Assembly (NCBI GenBank): GCA_903930485.1
Contig: CAIYYO010000148.1
Location: forward strand, 1 to 11,316
Length of the DNA stretch: 11,316 bases
From: Methanobacteriota archaeon
Lineage (GTDB): Archaea; Altiarchaeota; Altiarchaeia; IMC4; QMZM01
Direction of reading: 5' to 3'
The position numbers were made by a program, and so were the translations under genes. Shown here one piece after another: positions 1-6,107 of the stretch. Within the stretch, counting starts at the first letter, position 1. Every line of letters starts with the position of its first letter. The notes beneath the pieces were generated by a model, which was not told the origin of the DNA, did no database searches, and saw only the letters and a list, made by a program, of their open reading frames with translations.

Positions 1-411
1 CCCCATCTGCAAAAGCATCTTTCCTCCAGGCTTCAGGCTTCTTTTAATTCCTTGGAGAACTGGGAGGTGGTCTTTCACCCAATGGAGGGCTGCATTAGAA
101 AAAACTACGTCAAACCCGCCGACGTATTTCAGGTTCCCGGCATCTCCTACATCAAAGGAAAGATTCGGGAACCGGCTTAGAGGGAAATTCTTTCTAGCGT
201 AATCGATCATTTCCCTTGAACTATCTAACCCGACTACGAACCCCAGGGGAACCGAGGCGGCGATTTCTGCCGAGGTACAGCCGTCGCCGCATCCGATGTC
301 GAGGATTCCTTCATTGCCTTTCAGATCGAGCTTGTGAATCAGTTCCTCGGCCCATCTATGTTGTCCTGCGGAACTCTTCGAGTATTCCTGTGGATCCCAT
401 TTGTAGGCCAT
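1..411 (-). CDS. Class I SAM-dependent methyltransferase (3' part beyond the window)
   Basis: The first 137 residues can be read from the ATG at 411 down to base 1, and the gene continues past the window edge. Residues 36-46 (GILDIGCGDGC) are motif I of Rossmann-fold methyltransferases, the glycine-rich SAM-binding loop. D62 in GLDSSREMID fits the acidic residue that holds the ribose of SAM. Residues 105-112 (SNAALHWV) and the LKPGG stretch near 126-130 are typical of the Tam/UbiE-like group, which includes trans-aconitate 2-methyltransferase. The substrate cannot be told from this part. The start lies 15 nt after the stop of deoxyhypusine synthase on the same strand, so the two are probably co-transcribed. 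No strong Shine-Dalgarno is seen before the ATG. The fold is confident; the substrate is unknown. Confidence 0.85.
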   Translation of the reverse strand, partial: MAYKWDPQEYSKSSAGQHRWAEELIHKLDLKGNEGILDIGCGDGCTSAEIAASVPLGFVVGLDSSREMIDYARKNFPLSRFPNLSFDVGDAGNLKYVGGFDVVFSNAALHWVKDHLPVLQGIKRSLKPGGKMLLQMG

Positions 412-426
412 TGATGTGAGGCGGCT

Positions 427-1368
427 TTATTTCTTAAGCCTTTCGAACAACGCAGCGGCCATAAACGGCAGCAGAGCGGTGGCGTCGCCGTCTATCGTCA
501 CCTGCTTCGCCTCCTCCTTTATCTTGCCCCAGGAGATCGCCTCCCTGAGCCTCGCGCCCGACAGGCTTCCATCGTATTCGACGGCAGTCGTGATATAGAC
601 TGCGTAGTCTAGGCCGTCCCTGAACTGGCTCCACCAGATTGTATGGTGCTTGGATATCCCGCCGCCGATCATGAATGCCCCGGCCTTTTTCGCTTCGAAG
701 ACGAGGTCCGACATCTTCTGCTCGTCCTGGAACAGATTGATCCTGAAATCCCTGTGCTGCTGCCAGAACATCCAGAGCTGCGAGCCCACGGCTCCGTCGA
801 ATATGCCCGGAACGATCACCGGGATCTTGTTCTTGTAGCACCAGTAGACTATGGACTCGTTCTTCTTTTTCTCTTTCTCAAGCCGTTCGCCTAACTTCCA
901 TATAAGCTCGTAAACCGACCATTCCTTTTTTTCCCGGTACATCTCTTCGATCATGGGCTGGAGCTTTTCTTCCAGGACTGCCCCGTAGCATTCGTTGGGT
1001 ATGAGGATGTTCCCCAGCCTGTTGATGCCTTCCTTGTGCAGTTCCTTGTCGTCGAGCAGGAAATCGCCCTGATAGTAGTCCTTCCAGAGCCTGGCGAGGT
1101 CGTGGTCGAGCGTTCCGCAAGTGGTTATGACTGCGTCGAACAACTTCTCCTTTACAAAATCTTTGATGATGCCTCTCGTGCCGGTCGCGATGATGCATGC
1201 AGGAAAAGAGAGGAGGCGGGTGCATTCCTCTGACTCCATCTTTGAAAGGATTTCGACTCCCAGGGCAAGGTTCTTGGCCGAAAAGCCTCCTGCTTCGTAC
1301 ATTCCATCGATGATGTCAACCACATTCCGGCCCCTGACGTCGAGGTCCTTTATTGGTACGAGGTCCAT
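427..1368 (-). CDS. dys: Deoxyhypusine synthase
   Basis: Transfers the aminobutyl group of spermidine, using NAD, to a specific lysine of translation factor aIF5A, the first step of hypusine formation. The 313-residue length is normal for archaeal forms. Residues 235-242 (GGGISKHH) hold the catalytic lysine, K240, which forms the enzyme-substrate imine and corresponds to K329 in the human enzyme. The following stretch, with YAVYITTAVEYDGSLSGAR (256-273) and AISWGKI (277-283), matches the conserved C-terminal NAD/spermidine site. TTCGTLDHDLAR (82-93) matches the TTAGG-type loop of eukaryotic DHS. The start at 1368 puts the Met directly before the first conserved segment and leaves a 45-bp divergent promoter region. 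The methyltransferase follows in the same direction. The aIF5A gene itself is not in the window. Confidence 0.96.
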   Translation of the reverse strand: MDLVPIKDLDVRGRNVVDIIDGMYEAGGFSAKNLALGVEILSKMESEECTRLLSFPACIIATGTRGIIKDFVKEKLFDAVITTCGTLDHDLARLWKDYYQGDFLLDDKELHKEGINRLGNILIPNECYGAVLEEKLQPMIEEMYREKKEWSVYELIWKLGERLEKEKKKNESIVYWCYKNKIPVIVPGIFDGAVGSQLWMFWQQHRDFRINLFQDEQKMSDLVFEAKKAGAFMIGGGISKHHTIWWSQFRDGLDYAVYITTAVEYDGSLSGARLREAISWGKIKEEAKQVTIDGDATALLPFMAAALFERLKK

Positions 1369-1413
1369 GTTCGGTGAACACTCTTATATGGGCGTACGCC
1401 GATAAATTATAAC
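1369..1413. promoter_or_regulatory. Divergent promoter region between DHS and the DedA-like gene
   Basis: Only 45 bp separate two divergent start codons. On the plus strand, CTTATATG at 1383-1390 is a TATA-like element about 26 nt before the ATG at 1414, the spacing expected for a leaderless archaeal transcript. On the minus strand the same AT-rich core (CATATAAG) lies about 20 nt before the DHS ATG, and a second A/T-rich stretch (1401-1411, plus-strand ATAAATTATAA) lies about 35-40 nt before it. No Shine-Dalgarno is seen for either gene, which fits leaderless starts. Promoter assignment is inferred from spacing and composition. Confidence 0.5.
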
Positions 1414-1920
1414 ATGTTCGAGGGTGTGATGCATTTTTTCCGGCCGGTAGTCGAAGTCCTTTTCGAGCTGGTCAGGCATTACGGCCTCGCCGGCCTCTTC
1501 GCCTCCTCCTTAATCGGCTCGACAATATTCGTGCCCTTCTCGGTCGAATTCGCGGAAACCATCCTCCTGGCTGCCAGGGAGAACGTTTTACTGGTGATCC
1601 TGACCGCATCCGTAGGGGCATTGATCGGCACCTGGATTAACTACTGGATAGGCTACTTTGGTTCCGAACTTGTCGAGAAGCGGGTCGGAGAAAAGAACAT
1701 CAAGAAGGCCAAGGATTTCATGGACAAATACGGGTGGCCCGGGCTCTTCGTCATAATCTTTCTACCGACCCCGATACCGGTCGATCCGGTGACCGTCTTT
1801 CCAGGTCTCGCGAGGATGAGTTTCATAGAGTTCTCCATCGTGGTCTTCATCGCGAAGCTGCTGCGATATTCCGTCGTGGCGGCATTGCTTACCGGATTTA
1901 TGGGTTTCACCCATTTTTAA
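1414..1920 (+). CDS. DedA/YqaA-like (VTT-domain) membrane protein
   Basis: A 168-residue integral membrane protein of the SNARE-associated/VTT (DedA) superfamily, closest in shape to the short YqaA-type members. Hydrophobic segments lie at about 10-30, 30-55 (re-entrant-like, with SLIGSTIFVPFSVEF), 57-82, 107-130 and 140-163. The paired glycines and aromatics of GTWINYWIGYFG (72-83) and the Pro-rich hairpin KYGWPGLFVIIFLPTPIPVD (105-124), followed by FPGLARMSFIEF, are the family hallmarks. DedA proteins support membrane homeostasis, and some act as lipid scramblases or carry undecaprenyl phosphate. The archaeal role is not established, so no substrate is proposed. It ends 9 nt before the next gene on the same strand and probably shares its transcript. 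Confidence 0.85.
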   Translation: MFEGVMHFFRPVVEVLFELVRHYGLAGLFASSLIGSTIFVPFSVEFAETILLAARENVLLVILTASVGALIGTWINYWIGYFGSELVEKRVGEKNIKKAKDFMDKYGWPGLFVIIFLPTPIPVDPVTVFPGLARMSFIEFSIVVFIAKLLRYSVVAALLTGFMGFTHF

Positions 1921-1929
1921 AAAAAGAAG

Positions 1930-2430
1930 ATGGAAAAAAGCGAAGCGGATTACGCGAGGGAACTGTCTACTGCCCTGGGAAAGAAGAATACGTACCGGCT
2001 CAGGGAACTGTCGGACGAATGCACTGACGCCGCATTCATAACCCAGGACGAGAAAGTAATAAAGATCGGGGTCATAAGCTACGCCTTCCATAAGATCTTT
2101 TTGAAGAGGCATTACCACGCACAGTTCGCAGAAGTCCTTGAAGCGGCGAAGAAGAAGCTAGGGGTGGGGGATTACGACGGCGTCATGGAAGACCTGAAGG
2201 AATTCGACAGACGGTTCGGCTTCTTTCAGGGGAACGTGATCAAGAAAGCCCGGATAAAGATGGGGGCCCGGCTCTATACCCGGGGATTGTCGCTTGCCAC
2301 CGCGGCGGAACTGGTCTCAGTCAACGTTTCCGACATACTGAAATACGCCGGAGGGACCCAGGTCCACGAGAAAACGAACGGCCGGTCCTTCAAGGAGCGG
2401 CTGGATATCGCGAGAGAGGTTTTCGAGTAA
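1930..2430 (+). CDS. Uncharacterised protein with HTH-like C-terminal segment
   Basis: A 166-residue soluble, highly charged protein with no family I can name with certainty. Residues 1-75 look helical and contain a short beta-like VIKIGVISYAFHKIF stretch (43-57). Residues 80-110 are charged helices (EDLKEFDRRFG). Residues 113-146 (from ARLYTRGLSLATAAELV to GGTQVHEK) have the spacing of a helix-turn-helix of the kind seen in small archaeal regulators, with SLATAAELVSVNVSDILKYA as the putative bihelical core. The end (SFKERLDIAREVF) looks like a natural C-terminus. There is no membrane segment and no Cys cluster. It starts 9 nt after the DedA-like gene, with only a weak purine-rich AAGAAG before the ATG, so it is probably co-transcribed. 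DNA binding is a guess from the helix pattern. Confidence 0.75.
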   Translation: MEKSEADYARELSTALGKKNTYRLRELSDECTDAAFITQDEKVIKIGVISYAFHKIFLKRHYHAQFAEVLEAAKKKLGVGDYDGVMEDLKEFDRRFGFFQGNVIKKARIKMGARLYTRGLSLATAAELVSVNVSDILKYAGGTQVHEKTNGRSFKERLDIAREVFE

Positions 2431-2561
2431 AATATATTTTAAACCGCTCCCGACGCTATGCCTTCTCCACGCTGTCCTGACCTGGAGTCCCAACGTTAAC
2501 TACGAACTGTCCGAGACCGAGAAGGTGAAAGCTTTAATAGTAGAATTTCTCATAAATTAAC
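2431..2561 (+). promoter_or_regulatory. Intergenic region with a TATA-like box for the secreted-protein gene
   Basis: This is the longest non-coding gap in the window. It opens with an A/T-rich run (AATATATTTTAAA, 2431-2443) that could end the upstream transcript. A TATA-like CTTTAATA at 2532-2539 lies about 26 nt before the ATG at 2562, with no Shine-Dalgarno, as for a leaderless transcript. The middle (about 2444-2560) has an uninterrupted plus-strand reading frame without any start codon, reported separately as a possible gene remnant. No tRNA or structured RNA was recognised. The promoter call rests on spacing only. Confidence 0.45.
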
Positions 2562-3749
2562 ATGTCATATAAATACAATTCTGCAGGTCTTTGTGCATTG
2601 TCGGCTCTTATCCTATTCGGCCTCTCCGGATCATCCTTTGCAGCGACCGCATTCTTCGATAATATGGAGAACGGTCCGGGAACGTGGAACTCCTCCGGCT
2701 TCTGGCACCTTAAGACAAGCCTCCAGAATACTTGTGTCATCCCATCCCTAAATCCTGCCCTCGTGTCGCTGCCTGGCTCGGGATGCCTTCCGGCGGCATA
2801 CAGCGGTTCGTCTGTCTGGTGGTACGGCGAGGACTCGACAGGAACGTACATTGGCGCAGACTATGTTCCAAGCGCGCAGCAGTCGAAGAACGGGGGCTTC
2901 TCCAGGGTGTCAAACAGGGGTACTTTGATTTCGCCAGTAGTGAACCTGACATACGCCTCGGGGGCAACGTTGTCCTTCAGGACCTGGTGGGAGATTGAAA
3001 GCTCCGACCCGACTCAGGCCGATTACATGGACGTTTACCTGATCCCGGCGGTTGATCCCTACTACTCGGTCGTCCACCTGGGCCGGCTGAATCCTGTTAT
3101 CGATACGAACGGCTCACACGACGTTCCATACAGCTCGGGCGGATTCAACCAGCCGGGCGTCTGGGTTGTCCAGGGATACAGCCTCGACGACTACGTGGGC
3201 TACGGCTACAGGCTTGAATTCATTTTCAATACATATGACAAGAACTACAACGCCTTCCGCGGGTGGCTCATCGACGACGTAAATGTGTCCTTCGACGAAG
3301 CATATCCTGTACCCTTGATATATAACGTGCAGCCTTCATCGGGTGGCATGGATTCTGCCGTCTACGTATACGGGAGCGGCTTCATGAGCTCTGCGCAGGT
3401 GGCAATCGGAGGCATGCACTGCAGCAATGTAACGGTCATAAACGACGGATTGATAGTGTTGTCACTTCCTTCTGCTCTCTCTGCCGGGATGCACAACGTG
3501 ACAGTGACGAATCCGACGAATACCAGCTACACACTTAGCAATGCATTCGATCTTGTTTCAACGTCTACGACCACAACCACCACTACGTCTTCCACAACGA
3601 CCACCGGCTCCTGCATGCTTGCAGGCGATAATCCGCCCTGCGGCGTAGTCACCGTACCGGAAATCCTGAGCGCGATAACCCTCTGGGCGCAGGGGAACAT
3701 GACGATCGCGGACGTCCTGAACCTGATAACTGCGTGGGCGAACGGATGA
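2562..3749 (+). CDS. Secreted MAM-like/TIG-domain protein with Thr-rich linker and dockerin-like C-terminus
   Basis: A 395-residue exported protein. Residues 1-27 are a Sec signal peptide: K4, a hydrophobic core at 9-23, then SGSSFA before a likely cut at A27 or A28. Residues about 30-246 form a beta-rich domain running from FFDNMENGPGTW, through WWYGEDSTGTY (86-96) and LISPVVNLT (122-130), to the WLIDDVNVSF end (235-244). This pattern is shared with MAM and immune-inhibitor-A accessory domains; no protease motif is present. Residues 248-332 are an IPT/TIG Ig-like domain (YNVQPSSGG, then VYGSGF). A Thr/Ser linker follows at 333-350. The last 45 residues begin CMLAGDNPPCGVVTVPEIL and contain two W/helix units (LWAQG and TAWANG), like a short dockerin-type or surface-anchoring module. 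Eight N-X-S/T sequons (N43, N128, N183, N241, N289, N312, N320, N379) fit a glycosylated surface protein. Its ligand is unknown. Confidence 0.85.
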   Translation: MSYKYNSAGLCALSALILFGLSGSSFAATAFFDNMENGPGTWNSSGFWHLKTSLQNTCVIPSLNPALVSLPGSGCLPAAYSGSSVWWYGEDSTGTYIGADYVPSAQQSKNGGFSRVSNRGTLISPVVNLTYASGATLSFRTWWEIESSDPTQADYMDVYLIPAVDPYYSVVHLGRLNPVIDTNGSHDVPYSSGGFNQPGVWVVQGYSLDDYVGYGYRLEFIFNTYDKNYNAFRGWLIDDVNVSFDEAYPVPLIYNVQPSSGGMDSAVYVYGSGFMSSAQVAIGGMHCSNVTVINDGLIVLSLPSALSAGMHNVTVTNPTNTSYTLSNAFDLVSTSTTTTTTTSSTTTTGSCMLAGDNPPCGVVTVPEILSAITLWAQGNMTIADVLNLITAWANG

Positions 3750-3781
3750 AATTAATTCTCCATTGTTGTCCTTATTTAAGC

Positions 3782-3819
3782 AATAAATACAATAAATATC
3801 TTGTATTTGTGAGAGGGTG
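3782..3819 (+). promoter_or_regulatory. Promoter and ribosome binding site of psmA
   Basis: Two near-identical A/T-rich units lie in tandem (AATAAATAC at 3782-3790 and AATAAATAT at 3791-3799), and either could serve as the TATA box. Using the first gives a transcription start near 3811. GAGGGTG at 3813-3819 is a near-consensus archaeal Shine-Dalgarno, 8 nt before the ATG at 3828, and it supports that start over the second in-frame ATG nine bases downstream. Confidence 0.55.
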
Positions 3820-3827
3820 TAAAAAGA

Positions 3828-4580
3828 ATGTATCCGATGGGTCCGGCTGCTTATGATAGAGCCATTACGGTTTTCAGTCCTGACGGGAGACTGTTTCAGG
3901 TTGAATACGCAAGAGAAGCCGTAAAGCGCGGAACGACTGCGTGCGGCATAACTTACAAGAACGGGGTACTGCTCGCAGTCGACAAGAACATCGCCTCAAG
4001 GCTGATAGTTCCTTCTTCTATCGAGAAGATCTTCCAGATAGACGAGCATATCGGCATCGCTGCTTCCGGGCTTGTCGCGGATGCGCGCAGGCTTATCGAG
4101 GAGGCGCGGACGAAGGCTCAGCGGAACCGGCTGGCTTATAACGAGCCTATCCCGGTCGCAAGTCTAACTAGGGAATTATGCGACACCAAGCAGGTCTATA
4201 CCCAGTTCGGGGGCGCGAGGCCTTTCGGCACGGCGCTTCTGGTCGCGGGCGTGAACGAGGAGCCTTGTCTCTTCGAGACCGATCCTAGCGGGGCATTCAC
4301 TCAGTATACTGCCACATCCATCGGCACAGGTAAGGTGGACGTGGAGAAAATATTCGAGAAATACTACAAAGACGGGATGTCCAGGACCGAGGCCATAGAG
4401 CTTGCCTTGCGGGGACTTAACATTGTTTCAGAGGAGAAGATCAAGAAGGAGAACATCGAGATGATCACTGTCGAGGTCGGCAAGAAGTATGAGAGGGTCG
4501 ATAAAGAGGAGATCGGCAAGTCTCTCGCCAAGCTCGATAAGGATTTAGACTCTGACAAGAAGGCTAAAGCTAGTGAATAA
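3828..4580 (+). CDS. psmA: 20S proteasome alpha subunit
   Basis: Structural subunit of the outer heptameric rings of the archaeal 20S proteasome. It forms the gated entry pore and docks the PAN/Cdc48-type unfoldases. At 250 residues it is of normal length. The N-terminal alpha-type signature is complete: AYDRAITVFSPDGRLFQVEY (8-27), then the REAVKRGTT helix. Y9, D10, P18 and Y27 match the residues that stabilise the open gate in Thermoplasma (Y8, D9, P17, Y26). K67 in SSIEKIF matches the lysine (K66) that binds the C-terminal HbYX tail of the activator. There is no catalytic N-terminal Thr, as expected for an alpha subunit; the beta subunit is not in the window. The C-terminal 30 residues are Lys/Asp-rich. 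It opens the classical proteasome-exosome cluster, but a 75-nt gap separates it from SBDS. Confidence 0.97.
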   Translation: MYPMGPAAYDRAITVFSPDGRLFQVEYAREAVKRGTTACGITYKNGVLLAVDKNIASRLIVPSSIEKIFQIDEHIGIAASGLVADARRLIEEARTKAQRNRLAYNEPIPVASLTRELCDTKQVYTQFGGARPFGTALLVAGVNEEPCLFETDPSGAFTQYTATSIGTGKVDVEKIFEKYYKDGMSRTEAIELALRGLNIVSEEKIKKENIEMITVEVGKKYERVDKEEIGKSLAKLDKDLDSDKKAKASE

Positions 4581-4605
4581 TTCATAAGGCTGGCATAGCT
4601 GCGGT

Positions 4606-4617
4606 ACCGGGCCCGGT
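4606..4617. repeat. Perfect 12-bp GC-rich palindrome in the psmA-SBDS gap
   Basis: ACCGGGCCCGGT reads identically on both strands and overlaps a second palindrome, GGTACC (4603-4608). A T-rich stretch follows (TTATTTTTAG, 4617-4626). On the transcript this could fold into a short hairpin ahead of U-rich sequence, giving partial termination after psmA, or it could be a protein-binding site. TTATTTTTA also lies about 35 nt before the SBDS ATG and could act as a TATA box with a leader of roughly 9 nt. The palindrome is seen directly; its role is inferred. Confidence 0.4.
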
Positions 4618-4655
4618 TATTTTTAGGGTATTTCTCTTTGTAGTCTTTAAGGAAA

Positions 4656-5348
4656 ATGGTCAGCCTAGACAAAGCCATAATCGCTCGGCTCAAGACCGGC
4701 GGAGAGACGTTCGAACTATACGTCGACCCGAACCTCGCGGTCGAATACAAGAAGGGCGCCAGCGTTCCGTTGGGCGAGCTTTTGGCGGTCCAGGAAGTCT
4801 TCAAGGACGCGAGCGCGGGAAAGAAGGCCGCCGAGGAGAACATGAAGAAAGTCCTCGGGACTTCGGACCTGGCGGAAGTCGTCGACAAGATAATACACAA
4901 GGGAGAGATACACCTTACAAGCGAGCAGAGGAAGGCGATGGTCGAGGAAAGGCGCAGGCAGATCGTCTCCCTGATTTCCCGCAATTCCATCAATCCGCAG
5001 ACAAAGGCGCCTAATCCGCCTGCGAGGATCGAGGCCGCGATGGAGGAGGCCCGCGTCATGGTCGATCCCTTCAAGAGCGCGAATGAGCAGCTGGACGCGG
5101 TCGTCAAGGAATTGCGTCCCATCCTGCCTATAAAGTTTGAGACCATCAGCGTTGCGGTGAAGATCCCTGCGACTTATTCGAGCGGCGCGTATCGCATCCT
5201 GCGCGAGTTCGGAGAGGTCCGGAAAGAAGAATGGGACCGGGGGGACCTTTTGTCGATGCTGGAGATCCCGGCTGGCGTGCAGGATGAGTTTTACAGCAAG
5301 CTTAATTCCCTGACGCACGGGGAAGTCAAGATCAAGGTGATGAGGTAA
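4656..5348 (+). CDS. sdo1: SBDS/Sdo1 ribosome maturation protein
   Basis: Archaeal orthologue of the Shwachman-Bodian-Diamond syndrome protein. In eukaryotes it works with the EF2-like GTPase EFL1 to release eIF6 from the nascent 60S subunit; in archaea it binds the large subunit and aIF6/aEF2 are the likely partners. The 230 residues show the three usual domains: the N-terminal FYSH domain (about 1-90, with FELYVDPNLAVEYKKG), a three-helix middle domain (about 95-160) and a ferredoxin-like C-terminal domain (about 162-230). The strongest signature is NPQTKAPNPPARIEAAMEEA (113-132), followed by VMVDPFK. The C-terminal part has EIPAGVQDEF (203-212) and the terminal THGEVKIK. It lies 3 nt upstream of rrp4, the conserved placement that led to the prediction of an RNA-processing role. 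Confidence 0.96.
   Translation: MVSLDKAIIARLKTGGETFELYVDPNLAVEYKKGASVPLGELLAVQEVFKDASAGKKAAEENMKKVLGTSDLAEVVDKIIHKGEIHLTSEQRKAMVEERRRQIVSLISRNSINPQTKAPNPPARIEAAMEEARVMVDPFKSANEQLDAVVKELRPILPIKFETISVAVKIPATYSSGAYRILREFGEVRKEEWDRGDLLSMLEIPAGVQDEFYSKLNSLTHGEVKIKVMR
5342..5346 (+). promoter_or_regulatory. Ribosome binding site of rrp4 inside the end of SBDS
   Basis: GAGGT sits in the last codons and stop of SBDS, 5 nt before the rrp4 ATG at 5352. This implies coupled translation of the two genes and fixes the rrp4 start. Confidence 0.6.
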
Positions 5349-5351
5349 ATT

Positions 5352-6080
5352 ATGTTGAACGTAAAAGACAGAGACTTAGTCATTCCGGGGCAGCTTTTGG
5401 GCAGCGACTTATTTTACGATATTAACTGTTTCACCGAGAACGGCAGCGTTTTTTCATGCGTCGAAGGTATGGTCAGGGTAGACGGGAAGAAGGTGAAGAT
5501 GGTGCCTTCGAACGGCGTGTATCTGCCGAAGAGGGACGACGTCGTGATAGGCGTCATAAGCGACGTGCTTGTAGGCAAATGGCTTGTGGACATCAATTCA
5601 CCGTACCTTTGCGCCATGCGCGCCGAAGAGGTTTCACGAGATGCGGCAAAAAAAGACCTCAGCCAGTTTTTCAAAGTAGGCGAGATAATAACTGCCAAAG
5701 TCGCGGACGTTGACGAAGTATACTCGTGCCAGCTGATAAAGCCCTGGAAGGTCGAAGCTGGCTTGATAATCGACGTGGGCCCGAAGAGAGTGCCGCGAGT
5801 AGTCGGGAAGCAGAAGTCGATGCTCAACATGATCCGGGACAAGACCGGCAGCAGGATCATCGTGGGGCAGAACGGAAAGATCTGGCTTAAAGGCGGAAAC
5901 GTAGACCTCGCGGTCAGCACGATCAAAAGGATTGAGAAGTATGCGCAGACGCAGGGTTTGACTGATCAGATCGCTGAGCTTTTGGACAAGGAATCCGCGG
6001 CCGCAGGCGGCAGGTTCGCAAGAGAAGAGCCTTGTTCGTGCGGGCATGAAGAAGAGCACGCAGAGAACGATTCATTTTAA
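5352..6080 (+). CDS. rrp4: Exosome complex RNA-binding subunit Rrp4
   Basis: One of the two cap proteins of the archaeal exosome. It sits on the Rrp41-Rrp42 hexamer and funnels RNA into the central channel. In order: an N-terminal domain (1-56, including DLVIPGQLLGSD), an S1 domain (about 60-130, RDDVVIGVISDVLVGKWLVD and VGEIITAKVADVDEVY), and a KH domain (about 145-210, VPRVVGKQKSMLNMIRDKTG, then IIVGQNGKIWLKGG). The usual GxxG loop of the first KH part is degenerate (GKQK), as in other Rrp4 proteins, while the GQNG element is kept. The last 25 residues are an acidic tail holding C228, C230, H232 and H236 (CSCGHEEEH), which is not part of the known folds. SBDS lies 3 nt upstream and Rrp41 27 nt downstream. 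Confidence 0.97.
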   Translation: MLNVKDRDLVIPGQLLGSDLFYDINCFTENGSVFSCVEGMVRVDGKKVKMVPSNGVYLPKRDDVVIGVISDVLVGKWLVDINSPYLCAMRAEEVSRDAAKKDLSQFFKVGEIITAKVADVDEVYSCQLIKPWKVEAGLIIDVGPKRVPRVVGKQKSMLNMIRDKTGSRIIVGQNGKIWLKGGNVDLAVSTIKRIEKYAQTQGLTDQIAELLDKESAAAGGRFAREEPCSCGHEEEHAENDSF

Positions 6081-6093
6081 CGAAAAAATTTTT

Positions 6094-6097
6094 GGAG
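6094..6097 (+). promoter_or_regulatory. Ribosome binding site of rrp41
   Basis: GGAG (within TTTGGAGTTGTG) lies 10 nt before the ATG at 6108 in the 27-nt gap after rrp4. It is slightly far but is the only purine match. It supports the start at MSGGDND, which places the conserved KRLDGRG motif at residues 15-21. Confidence 0.5.
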
Positions 6098-6107
6098 TTG
6101 TGTAAAA

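Noticed and set aside
2562..3300. Secreted protein as an immune-inhibitor-A-type metalloprotease
   Set aside because: Only the accessory beta-domain pattern is present. No HExxH zinc motif is found anywhere in the protein.
3555..3611. ACC/ACG/ACA repeat tract as a CRISPR or microsatellite element
   Set aside because: It is in frame and codes for the Thr/Ser linker of the secreted protein. There are no spacers or regular repeat units.
4364..5146. 260-codon minus-strand open frame
   Set aside because: It lies antisense across the ends of psmA and SBDS, both certain by conserved motifs. Its Ser/Leu-rich translation is the mirror of their codon usage.
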